Shown: positions 1 through 6,208 of the stretch, piece by piece
Numbering within the stretch: the stretch's first letter is position 1
Layout of the letters: each line of letters starts with the position of its first letter
Origin: Ignavibacteriaceae bacterium
GTDB lineage: Bacteria; Bacteroidota; Ignavibacteria; Ignavibacteriales; Ignavibacteriaceae
Reading direction: 5' to 3'
DNA: 6,224 nt
Assembly (NCBI GenBank): GCA_031292465.1
Contig: JARLHB010000066.1
Coordinates: forward strand, 1 to 6,224
Position numbers and translations under genes: made by a program
Notes under the pieces: model-generated
Told to the model about the DNA's origin: nothing
Databases searched by the model: none
The model's input: only the letters and a program-made list of their open reading frames with translations

Positions 1-753
1 CACCGTCGAATGAATCATTGCCGCGGGAATGGCACTTTTCAGCTTGATTGAAATGTAGCCCTCAATAATGCCCAGAGCAACACAGAAAACTACCATCGCC
101 AAAATTCCGAGCCACGGATAACCGAAATAATCTTTACCGTAATTGTGTCCCATTACGATTATAGGCAAGTGCCATAAGCCCCATATGCAGCCTGTTATGA
201 TCAGTGCCGCTCTGTCGGGAAAAAAGCATCTCAGCTTTGGAAGCAAGTAACCTCTCCAGCCAAGCTCTTCGCCCATTGTCGGGATGATGTTGACAACAGG
301 CCCGATTATTAAGATTTCCAATATTGATACCATGAGTATATTGCTTGCGGAATAATTTGTCTTTCCGCTGGACGCCGCCATTTGTTTCAAGGTTGTAAAC
401 CCCGAATCGAAGGAGGAGGGAAAAATCAGAAAATATAGAGCACCGCTTATCAGTATTAAAACAGTCGGAGCAAAGTATACTAATAAATATGATTTTATGT
501 GTCCTCTAAAGTTGGGCTTAAGATACATGTTTTTGAAGCCCTCTTTTGTTATTAACCTCGTCAAAATGCTGCCTAGAGCAGGAGCAAACATCGCAGAAGC
601 TACAATTATAATCGAAGTGCCCTGCCCATAGGTCAGCCCGATGATAGGGAGCAGCATAAATATAAACCAGGCAATGATGAATGTCAGCAATAAGAATATA
701 ATCAAACGCTTTTTATTTGCCGCTTTTTCTTCCATAATGACATCTTCTTTCAT
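1..753 (-). CDS. CPBP-family intramembrane metalloprotease (partial, 3' end outside window)
   Basis: This frame is open for 251 codons from an ATG at 753 and leaves the window without a stop, so the C-terminus is missing. The product is a hydrophobic multi-pass membrane protein of the CPBP (CAAX protease and bacteriocin-processing, Abi) family. Seen directly: an N-terminal helix at residues 17-39; motif 1 GEELGWRGYLLP at 161-172, giving the EExxxR signature with E162, E163 and R167; motif 2 WGLWHLP at 191-197 with H195; and the start of motif 3, AAMIHSTV, with H248 near the break. In the family these Glu and His residues coordinate zinc, so the protein looks catalytically intact as far as it can be read. 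Its substrate is unknown. Family members process peptides, give bacteriocin self-immunity or tune signalling. The ATG directly follows the TAA of the upstream regulator gene, suggesting one transcript and coupled translation. No strong Shine-Dalgarno precedes it. An alternative ATG at residue 7 (735) has a weak GAAGA upstream. Confidence 0.9.
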   Translation of the reverse strand, partial: MKEDVIMEEKAANKKRLIIFLLLTFIIAWFIFMLLPIIGLTYGQGTSIIIVASAMFAPALGSILTRLITKEGFKNMYLKPNFRGHIKSYLLVYFAPTVLILISGALYFLIFPSSFDSGFTTLKQMAASSGKTNYSASNILMVSILEILIIGPVVNIIPTMGEELGWRGYLLPKLRCFFPDRAALIITGCIWGLWHLPIIVMGHNYGKDYFGYPWLGILAMVVFCVALGIIEGYISIKLKSAIPAAMIHSTV

Positions 754-1872
754 TTAATCAGGTCTTACCGCATTGTTTTGAAGTTTTTCAATTATGCTTT
801 TATATTGTGCTTCCTCTGACAGCACGGCGAATAAAGGATTTTTTAATACGACGTTCATCATGCTTTGTCTTACCGTTTTTTCATCACGCGGAAGATCTGT
901 CCCCAAATCCAGCTTTTCAAGCCAGCTATCAAGCAAATCAAAAAACTCATCACCGTGAAGCTTCAGCGGGTAGATATTGCCTGTCACGATTTCTGTATAC
1001 CTTTGAAGCATATCCAGAGTTTTGCTTTTATTTCCCTGCATGATATAGCCCTGCGCGGCAGTAATATACAGGCCGACCAAAACGCCGGGATGCAGATGCT
1101 TCATATCAAAAGCTTCCGATACAATAATTGAGCGCCTAAGCACCTCTTCAAATTTTTCCGGAACATCCGCGCAGAGCATCAGATAAGCAGGAAAAAAGTT
1201 AAAAAGCACCACAATGTTTTGAAAAATACCAACCTGAAGCACGGATTTTGCTTCTCTAACCCGTCCGGTCATCTGATAAGCGGAGGCCAAAAGGGACTCC
1301 GGCGGTAAGGCGGGCGTAACCGTTCCGTCCAAAAGCTCAAGAACAGCTTCGGGTTTTCCAGCTGCAAGGCCGCAGAGTGCCTCCATATATAATGCCGTTT
1401 TTTTAAGCGATACATCGTCACTTTCCTCTTTAACCCTCACGAAAAGTTGCTTTGCTTCCTGTATCAGAGGAGGAATCTCTTCAGGATTTTTCACAAGCTC
1501 AACATGATTTATCAGCAAAAGTCCCATTTGTAGTAAAAGAGGAAAACAGGAGTAGTACTTTTTCGTTATATGTCGACAGTCATTAAGCACTGTTTCAAGC
1601 GGCTTTGATGCAAAATCCGCTGAAAGGCTTCTATAAAGTTTGTGTATATCTTCTTTTGTCATCTGCGGTTTGTAGTCCATCAGCTCATCAATGCTGATGT
1701 TAAAATATGCGGCAAGTTGCGGAAGAAAAGTCACATCGGGATAACTTTGTCCGGTCTCCCACTTTGAAACGGAGGCTTTCGAGACTCCCATATAGCTTGC
1801 CAATTCATCCTGTGTTATTCCCTTTTCCTTGCGCTTATTTACAAGAACGTTTGCAATATTAATTTCTTTCAT
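754..1872 (-). CDS. XRE-family HTH transcriptional regulator with long helical C-terminal domain
   Basis: This is a cytoplasmic DNA-binding regulator of 372 residues, counted from the ATG at 1872. The N-terminal Cro/C1-type helix-turn-helix covers about residues 8-65. Helix two is around TQDELASYMGV (20-30), the recognition helix is SKASVSKWETGQ (31-42), and the domain ends with NISIDELMDY. The remaining 300 residues are predicted helical with TPR-like stretches, for example around ESLLASAYQMTGRVREA and YITAAQGYIMQGN. This resembles the many clostridial XRE proteins with a solenoid-like sensor domain, and I infer a ligand- or partner-sensing role. The ligand and regulon are unknown. The frame is open up to a TTG at 1884, but the AAAGGA at 1885-1890 touches that TTG directly and cannot serve it. 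It lies 12 bases before the ATG at 1872, which I therefore prefer. The gene ends flush against the CPBP protease gene. Its own promoter and an inverted repeat over the start region suggest autoregulation. Confidence 0.88.
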   Translation of the reverse strand: MKEINIANVLVNKRKEKGITQDELASYMGVSKASVSKWETGQSYPDVTFLPQLAAYFNISIDELMDYKPQMTKEDIHKLYRSLSADFASKPLETVLNDCRHITKKYYSCFPLLLQMGLLLINHVELVKNPEEIPPLIQEAKQLFVRVKEESDDVSLKKTALYMEALCGLAAGKPEAVLELLDGTVTPALPPESLLASAYQMTGRVREAKSVLQVGIFQNIVVLFNFFPAYLMLCADVPEKFEEVLRRSIIVSEAFDMKHLHPGVLVGLYITAAQGYIMQGNKSKTLDMLQRYTEIVTGNIYPLKLHGDEFFDLLDSWLEKLDLGTDLPRDEKTVRQSMMNVVLKNPLFAVLSEEAQYKSIIEKLQNNAVRPD

Positions 1873-1884
1873 ATTTATGACCAA

Positions 1885-1890
1885 TCCTTT
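1885..1890 (-). promoter_or_regulatory. Ribosome binding site deciding the regulator start
   Basis: AAAGGA on the minus strand lies 12 bases upstream of the ATG at 1872 and directly abuts the alternative TTG at 1882-1884. A zero spacer is not usable, so the site supports the ATG and a 372-residue product rather than 376. The 12-base spacer is on the long side. Confidence 0.6.
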
Positions 1891-1907
1891 CAGAGTACTT
1901 CCTCTGA
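1890..1907. repeat. Inverted repeat over the regulator's expected transcription start
   Basis: TCAGAG-TACTTC-CTCTGA has perfect 6-base arms around a 6-base centre. It starts 5 bases downstream of the proposed -10 box and so covers the expected transcription start and early leader. A dimeric HTH regulator bound here could block initiation, so autoregulation by the XRE protein is a reasonable inference. Binding is not shown by the sequence itself, and 6-base arms can occur by chance. Confidence 0.45.
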
Positions 1908-1911
1908 TTGT

Positions 1912-1940
1912 ATTGTAATCATACGGTTCAAATTGAGCAA
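1912..1940 (-). promoter_or_regulatory. Putative SigA-type promoter for the regulator-protease pair
   Basis: On the minus strand a -35 TTGCTC (1935-1940) is separated by exactly 17 bases from a -10 TACAAT (1912-1917). The -10 matches five of six bases of TATAAT and the -35 four of six of TTGACA. The expected start near 1905 gives a leader of about 33 bases that carries the AAAGGA site. This would let the regulator and protease be expressed independently of the sporulation-linked operon upstream. Confidence 0.55.
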
Positions 1941-1949
1941 TGGATTTGC

Positions 1950-1968
1950 GGTTGATTAAGGTTGATTA
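1950..1968. repeat. Tandem direct repeat GGTTGATTA x2
   Basis: GGTTGATTA occurs at 1950-1958 and again at 1960-1968, a 10-base period or about one helical turn. The second copy overlaps the stop codon of the germination permease gene. The first ends 9 bases upstream of the proposed -35 box of the regulator promoter. Such phased repeats can be activator or repressor sites, but the overlap with coding sequence and the short length leave chance open. Confidence 0.35.
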
Positions 1969-3066
1969 TTTCAACTGTCGCGATACATCTTTAAACTTTT
2001 TAATAATTAAAATAAGAATTGGCAATATCACTCCAAACGTAGCAATGAACGGCACCCATGTTGTTGTGTCCCATTTTGCCTGGTATGCCGCATTTGGATA
2101 GACAACTCCGGAGTACATCAACATGACTAAACCAAGCGGCATTATTAGTTTTTTATAGTCTTTAATCCTAAACAATTGAGCAAGGCCTAGTGTTCCAGCA
2201 TAGAAATATAACAAAATTCTAATAAATTCTGTTACGAGCCAAGAGAAAGATATGATCCCTTCAATTCTGTCGATAATTCCGACACTAATTTCCTTTGCCA
2301 TCATATAAGCCGGGTATTCTGACCTTGCGGTAATTGTACTGCCAAGAACCATTAACGACATAATTGTACATAGGAAATTTATCGTAGCTCCCCAGAGGTA
2401 TCCAGCAAACAAGGAATTACGTGTTTTAATTGTGTTATCGGTACTCGTCGGAACAATCATAAGCAGTATAACTAATGGCCAGGTCATATAGCTGGATAAG
2501 GAAAAGGCGCCTTTTAAAATTGGAACGATACCTTTTTCAAAAATGGGCAATAAATTTAGGGGTTCTATATTTTTCATATTTAATAACAGAGAAAAAATAA
2601 TAAGAACAGATACAATAACTATAAAGCCTTCGGCGGCACGAGCTATAGCTTCTAACCCATAAAGCATTCCGATTACAATTCCAATTGCCAGCAGCAGGTT
2701 TAAAGCATACAAAGGTGTTTCGGTCATATATTCATTTCTTATAAAGTTACCAACATAAAATATTACCTGTGCGGTATCCAAATAACAAACAAACACCACA
2801 AATATTGCTGACAAAATCCATCCAGCCCATTTTCCAAAAGCAGCATTTAAAATATCTATTAAGGATTTGCCAGGGTAAAGTTTACCGATATAGTAATACA
2901 TCCAAATAAATGGAATCCCTATTGCAATTGAAATAAGTGCGGAAATCCATGCATCCTGATGGGCTAAAGACACAACATTTGATGAAATTGAAATGACTGT
3001 TGTGCCTAACGTAAAATTCGCAACTAATGCAAATAACTGATGATTGCTTATTTTTGTTTTGTTCAT
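1966..3066 (-). CDS. gerKB: Spore germination receptor B subunit (GerAB/GerKB-type permease)
   Basis: This is the integral membrane B subunit of a GerA-type germinant receptor, 366 residues, close to the family's usual length. It belongs to the spore permease family within the APC transporter superfamily, in which the B subunit is regarded as the germinant-binding component. About ten hydrophobic segments can be read, near residues 12-32, 39-61, 82-107, 118-137, 145-163, 190-207, 218-242, 268-292, 305-325 and 337-356, followed by a basic tail. The N-terminal pattern ISNHQLFALVANFTLGTTVI and the later RIEGIISFSWLVTEFIR stretch are typical of the family. The ATG start is supported by GGAG at 3076-3079 with a 9-base spacer. 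That GGAG lies within the last codons of the small upstream gene, so translation is probably coupled. It is the last gene of the operon, and no terminator follows. The gene symbol follows the A-C-B gene order. The exact paralogue and the germinant cannot be told from sequence alone. Confidence 0.92.
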   Translation of the reverse strand: MNKTKISNHQLFALVANFTLGTTVISISSNVVSLAHQDAWISALISIAIGIPFIWMYYYIGKLYPGKSLIDILNAAFGKWAGWILSAIFVVFVCYLDTAQVIFYVGNFIRNEYMTETPLYALNLLLAIGIVIGMLYGLEAIARAAEGFIVIVSVLIIFSLLLNMKNIEPLNLLPIFEKGIVPILKGAFSLSSYMTWPLVILLMIVPTSTDNTIKTRNSLFAGYLWGATINFLCTIMSLMVLGSTITARSEYPAYMMAKEISVGIIDRIEGIISFSWLVTEFIRILLYFYAGTLGLAQLFRIKDYKKLIMPLGLVMLMYSGVVYPNAAYQAKWDTTTWVPFIATFGVILPILILIIKKFKDVSRQLK

Positions 3067-3072
3067 TTTAAT

Positions 3073-3312
3073 TTACTCCAATGCGACCTTGATTAAGTCG
3101 ACTACAGGTGAATACACAGCAACCAATACATCCGCAGGATTTGGAATATCTATTTTTAGGCACTTCATGCCGACTAGCGCCAGACCATAAAAAAGAATAA
3201 TTAAAAAAGCAACCAATTCTTTTTTTTCTCTGTTTTTACGCATTTTTGGTATTTCTACAATACAGAGAACAACGGAAAATACTGATGCCAATATAAACGA
3301 TAATAAACTCAT
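3073..3312 (-). CDS. Small two-helix membrane protein in the germination operon, candidate D-type subunit
   Basis: This 79-residue protein sits between the C and B subunit genes. Hydrophobic segments cover about residues 2-21 and 33-52, joined by a short strongly basic and charged loop (PKMRKNREKKE). The C-terminal tail IDIPNPADVLVAVYSPVVDL may lie along the membrane. This size and topology match the small two-helix D proteins described in or near some Bacillus ger operons, which modulate receptor function. Assignment to that group is inference from context and topology, not from a recognised motif. The open frame reaches a TTG at 3333, but the AAAGGA at 3324-3329 lies downstream of that TTG and 11 bases before the ATG at 3312, which I take as the start. 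The ATG comes 4 bases after the stop of the C gene, and the ribosome site is inside the C gene's last codons. Its own end carries the ribosome site of the B gene. This tight fit argues that it is a real gene. Confidence 0.78.
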   Translation of the reverse strand: MSLLSFILASVFSVVLCIVEIPKMRKNREKKELVAFLIILFYGLALVGMKCLKIDIPNPADVLVAVYSPVVDLIKVALE

Positions 3313-3316
3313 AAAA

Positions 3317-4513
3317 TTAGCTTTCCTTTGCAAAAAACGATTTTGAAATTATGCCTATCTGGTCAATTTTGAAATTTACCTTTACATTGACCGGTAATAT
3401 TTTGAAGTTATAATTCCAGTCATCTTTCATTGTGCTCCATAATTTAGGATAGGTTCTGTGTATAACCTCACCAAATCCGAAAATATCGCTGTTCAATTCT
3501 TTTTGAGCTTTATTTATTGACTTATAACACATTTTTGTTATTTTATCCTCGGAAAGCTGTTCTATTAAACGAATATTTTCAGCTTTCGTTATATCAAAAT
3601 CGCCAGCAACAGTATCGATATTCCCTTTAATGTCAATAATAACGGAAACTACAGGTTCTCCATTTATTAATAATACTGTTCGCTTTGATTTCACATCAGT
3701 CACTTCGATTGTAATTCTTCCGGTTCTTTCACTTTCAACATATCCAACTGAGCTTTTTACATTTTGAATTAAAAAATTATATCCCTTACACTCATTTTCG
3801 TCGAGCCATCCAACAAATTTGTCATTTTGAAAGACTGCCAAATAACCGATTTTAATTGGATCAGAAGCTATTAACTCTAGCATTTCCATCGTTTTATTTT
3901 CTTCATCGCTGTTGACTATTTCAATACCGGTTAATACAGGATCTATACCGTCGGATACAATGGAATTAATCAAACTAATGATTTTTACAGATTCTGTTCC
4001 TGCCCAAATTTCATCAGATGCTTTAATGGACGAATAGAGCTTAAATGATGGATTTGTTTCCAAATCGGTCAGCGTATTTAATACTTCGTAAGCTGTAATT
4101 CCTTTCGCGACAGCAAAATACAGGTCGGTTCTGTTTTGATGCTCACGTGAGAAAAAATCCAGTACATCTGAAATTCCGTCTTTAGCAAAATCTTCTCCAA
4201 ATATGACAGTCCGCAAATGGGTTCCGTTCAGTTTTCTGGGGCTCTCTGTGCTTAATCTTCGAATTATTTCTAAGGTATCTTTCCCTTCTTCGGTATATAC
4301 TACAACTGAAGGCTCATTATACGATTTTTGCGAAGCAATCGTGCGCGGGTTTAGAACCTGAATTGTTAACTGCATGCCATTGCTGGTTCTATCAAATCCC
4401 ATTGCTGTTACAAATGCCAATGTGTTAAGTTCCCGGCTGTTCCAGCATCCAGACAAACAGAAGGTCAGCATAATAAAGACAATTAATAAAGACAATATTC
4501 TTTTTAACTTCAT
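3317..4513 (-). CDS. gerKC: Spore germination receptor C subunit, Ger(x)C lipoprotein
   Basis: This is the lipoprotein C subunit of a GerA-type germinant receptor, 398 residues from the ATG at 4513. A basic N-terminus (KLKR), a hydrophobic stretch and the lipobox LSGC place the lipid-modified cysteine at residue 23. It should be anchored on the outer face of the spore inner membrane after signal peptidase II cleavage. Family landmarks are CWNSRELNTLAFVTAMGFD just after the lipobox, RTDLYFAVAKG (128-138), LAVFQNDKFVGWLDENE (225-241) and the C-terminal IFGFGEVIHRTYPKLW (344-359) followed by VNVKVNFKI. The length is typical. The frame is open up to a TTG at 4531, but GAGGAA at 4521-4526 with a 7-base spacer points to the ATG at 4513. 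This also gives a compact signal peptide. The gene follows the A subunit by a 42-base gap and precedes the small membrane protein gene by 4 bases. The gerK-style symbol rests on gene order and is approximate. Confidence 0.93.
   Translation of the reverse strand: MKLKRILSLLIVFIMLTFCLSGCWNSRELNTLAFVTAMGFDRTSNGMQLTIQVLNPRTIASQKSYNEPSVVVYTEEGKDTLEIIRRLSTESPRKLNGTHLRTVIFGEDFAKDGISDVLDFFSREHQNRTDLYFAVAKGITAYEVLNTLTDLETNPSFKLYSSIKASDEIWAGTESVKIISLINSIVSDGIDPVLTGIEIVNSDEENKTMEMLELIASDPIKIGYLAVFQNDKFVGWLDENECKGYNFLIQNVKSSVGYVESERTGRITIEVTDVKSKRTVLLINGEPVVSVIIDIKGNIDTVAGDFDITKAENIRLIEQLSEDKITKMCYKSINKAQKELNSDIFGFGEVIHRTYPKLWSTMKDDWNYNFKILPVNVKVNFKIDQIGIISKSFFAKES
3324..3329 (-). promoter_or_regulatory. 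Ribosome binding site deciding the small membrane protein start
   Basis: AAAGGA on the minus strand, embedded in the final codons of the lipoprotein gene, lies 11 bases before the ATG at 3310-3312. The in-frame TTG at 3331-3333 is upstream of this site and has no comparable site of its own. Confidence 0.65.
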
Positions 4514-4520
4514 GATGCTT

Positions 4521-4526
4521 TTCCTC
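4521..4526 (-). promoter_or_regulatory. Ribosome binding site deciding the GerC-type lipoprotein start
   Basis: GAGGAA on the minus strand lies 7 bases before the ATG at 4511-4513. It falls inside the frame that would begin at the TTG at 4529-4531, so it cannot serve that TTG. It sets the start of the lipoprotein at residue 7 of the longest frame. Confidence 0.75.
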
Positions 4527-4555
4527 GCCAATCACAGATTAAATATGGAAACAAT

Positions 4556-6112
4556 TTAGACAAATTCCTGTTTTTCTTCTATTCCCGAGCGAACAGGTTG
4601 ATCCACTATTCTGGGTTTGTTTGTTTTTGAAGTCGAACTTGGACGATATCTCATTTTCCATAACGGGAATCTGACAATGGTGTCTTTGTTTTCATTCTCT
4701 AATTTGGGTGAGAATGGTGACATATATGGAACTCCAATAGACTTCATTTTACACAAATGAATATACAATACAATAAGACCAATACAAATTCCAAACAGTC
4801 CGAAAGTCGCGGACAATATCATCAAAATAAATCTCAATAATCTAATTGCATTTGCCATTGAATAGTTTGGAATAGCAAAACTTGAAATTGCCGTAATGGA
4901 TACGATTATTACAACTACGGCCGAAAAAATCCCGGCTTGAACTGCTGACTGGCCCAGAACCAGGGCACCCACAATTGATATGGCCTGGCCTATTGCGCGG
5001 GGCATTCGTATTCCGGCCTCTCTCAGTACTTCAAAAGTTAGTTCCATCATAATAGCTTCAAAGAAGACAGGAAAAGGTACGCCTTCACGTTGTGCTGCAA
5101 GGCTAACAAGCAAAGTCGTAGGAATCATTTCCGGATGAAACAAAGTTAATGCTATATAGGTTGATGGGACCAATAAAGTAAGAAAGAATGAAATGGCTCT
5201 AAATAAACGAGTCATTGATGAAATTAAAAAATGATGATAATGGTCTTCACTAACATTAAAAAAATCTACAAACATTGCGGGTGCTGTTAAAACATATGGG
5301 CTGCCGTCTACTAAAATAGCCACCTTGCCTTCCAGCAGTCCGGCTACAACAGAATCAGGCTTTTCTGAATTTAAAAATGTCGGAAAAACAGAGTTGTGAT
5401 CGTCTTTAATTAATTCTTCTATATATCCGCTGTCAAGAATTCCATCAATAGTGATTTGCTGTAATCTTGACATAATTTCATTAATGATCTCCGGTCTCGC
5501 TATATTTTCCAAATAAATTACGGCGACATTTGTTCTTGTAATGCTGCCAATGGACATATTCTCAATTTTTACAGATTTATCTTTTATTTTTCTTCGTATT
5601 TGAGAGATATTCAGTTCAATTTTCTCAGTAAACGCATCCTTTGGACCTCTTATAATTGTTTGAGAGGTAGGCTCCGTTATATTTCTACCTTTGGGGCCAT
5701 AAGTATACAGAAAAATGAACTTATCATATCCATCAATTAAAATAACAGTATTTCCTGATAATATCTGGCTGCATACTGTTTCATAATCTGAACCTTCTGT
5801 AATTATAAAGTTGCTTGATAGTGCAGTTTTTAATCTGATAAAAATGTTTTCAGCTGTTAACTCATCTTTTTCAAGAGTATTTTGATTATTGTAATTTAGT
5901 GTATTTATTAATTCAGTTAATTGAAAGGATAAGCTGTTCAGCTTGTTATCATCTGCCAATTCATTAATATACAGCACTGCAAGCCTCAAATTGGTTTTTT
6001 TGGTTTTTATTTCTAACTCTCGAATTAAAAAGTCTTTGCTTTCTCCTAATTCACTTTTTATCTGATTAATATTTTCACCAATAATGGTGCTAAGATCCTT
6101 TTCATTGTCCAA
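4556..6112 (-). CDS. gerKA: Spore germination receptor A subunit (GerAA/GerKA-type)
   Basis: This is the A subunit of a GerA-type germinant receptor, 518 residues, normal for the family. In studied receptors, A subunits assemble in the spore inner membrane and are thought to conduct ions on germinant binding. The hydrophilic N-terminal part (about 1-300) carries the family stretch around IIRGPKDAFTE (153-163) and GSPYVLTAP (270-278). The membrane part (about 303-455) contains REGVPFP (342-348) and the hallmark LREAGIRMPRAIGQ (363-376) followed by VLGQSAVQAG (385-394). The C-terminal tail after 456 is charged and ends in a polar stretch. The start is TTG at 6112: GAGG at 6121-6124 lies 8 bases upstream, and the next in-frame ATG is at residue 186, inside the conserved domain. 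The nearby ATG in a different frame ends after a few codons. As first gene of the operon it follows an AT-rich leader with an inverted repeat. The gene symbol reflects operon order and is not a firm paralogue assignment. Confidence 0.94.
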   Translation of the reverse strand: MDNEKDLSTIIGENINQIKSELGESKDFLIRELEIKTKKTNLRLAVLYINELADDNKLNSLSFQLTELINTLNYNNQNTLEKDELTAENIFIRLKTALSSNFIITEGSDYETVCSQILSGNTVILIDGYDKFIFLYTYGPKGRNITEPTSQTIIRGPKDAFTEKIELNISQIRRKIKDKSVKIENMSIGSITRTNVAVIYLENIARPEIINEIMSRLQQITIDGILDSGYIEELIKDDHNSVFPTFLNSEKPDSVVAGLLEGKVAILVDGSPYVLTAPAMFVDFFNVSEDHYHHFLISSMTRLFRAISFFLTLLVPSTYIALTLFHPEMIPTTLLVSLAAQREGVPFPVFFEAIMMELTFEVLREAGIRMPRAIGQAISIVGALVLGQSAVQAGIFSAVVVIIVSITAISSFAIPNYSMANAIRLLRFILMILSATFGLFGICIGLIVLYIHLCKMKSIGVPYMSPFSPKLENENKDTIVRFPLWKMRYRPSSTSKTNKPRIVDQPVRSGIEEKQEFV

Positions 6113-6120
6113 ATCTATAA

Positions 6121-6124
6121 CCTC
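6121..6124 (-). promoter_or_regulatory. Ribosome binding site supporting a TTG start for the A subunit
   Basis: GAGG on the minus strand with an 8-base spacer to the TTG at 6110-6112. No in-frame ATG exists near the N-terminus, so the non-ATG start is well supported. An out-of-frame ATG lies just downstream (first base at 6105) but its frame closes after 15 codons. Confidence 0.7.
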
Positions 6125-6127
6125 GAT

Positions 6128-6170
6128 ATTGTTTTATTATAAATAGTATTCACATAATAATTAAAACAAT
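6128..6170. repeat. Inverted repeat in the leader of the germination operon
   Basis: The plus-strand arms ATTGTTTTA (6128-6136) and TAAAACAAT (6162-6170) are perfect 9-base complements. The pairing extends by four more bases (6137-6140 with 6157-6160) if one base at 6161 is bulged, leaving a 16-base loop. The repeat ends 3 bases from the ribosome binding site of the A subunit. It could be a weak AT-rich leader hairpin affecting translation start, or a protein-binding operator. With almost only A-T pairs its stability as RNA is low, and the AT-rich context raises the chance of coincidence. Confidence 0.4.
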
Positions 6171-6179
6171 GGCAGGTAA

Positions 6180-6208
6180 ATTATAGTTAACATAATATTT
6201 GTAACCAA
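6180..6208 (-). promoter_or_regulatory. Possible promoter upstream of the germination operon
   Basis: On the minus strand TTGGTT (6203-6208) and a perfect TATAAT (6180-6185) are spaced by 17 bases, which would start a transcript near 6173 with a leader of about 60 bases. This fits a SigA-type promoter. Germinant receptor operons in studied Bacillus are transcribed in the forespore by SigG, and I found no convincing SigG pair here. The -35 matches only three of six bases and the region is very AT-rich, so confidence is low. The 112-base leader (6113-6224) holds nothing else that I can support, and the true promoter may lie beyond the window. Confidence 0.3.

Noticed and set aside
807..1131. 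Two overlapping plus-strand open frames of 78 and 88 codons
   Set aside because: They lie entirely opposite the well-supported XRE regulator gene, have no recognisable domain and look like shadow frames.
1961..1975. Possible terminator hairpin GTTGA-N5-TCAAC at the end of the permease gene
   Set aside because: The stem is only 5 base pairs, includes the stop codon and is not followed by a T-run on the minus strand.
4514..4555. Possible internal promoter or terminator between the A and C genes
   Set aside because: The 42-base gap contains the ribosome site of the C gene but no credible promoter pair or hairpin.
4374..4559. Plus-strand open frame of 61 codons
   Set aside because: It is antisense to the start of the lipoprotein gene, including its signal peptide, and has no features of its own.
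6121..6150. SigG-like promoter with GAATA and CAATATC in the operon leader
   Set aside because: The spacer is only 15 bases instead of about 17-18, the -10 match is poor, and the start of transcription would fall at or beyond the ribosome binding site.
6136..6164. Second TATAAT with a TTAATT -35 at 17 bases in the leader
   Set aside because: The -35 matches only three of six bases, the region is almost pure A and T, and the -10 lies within the inverted repeat. It is a weaker candidate than the one at 6180-6208.
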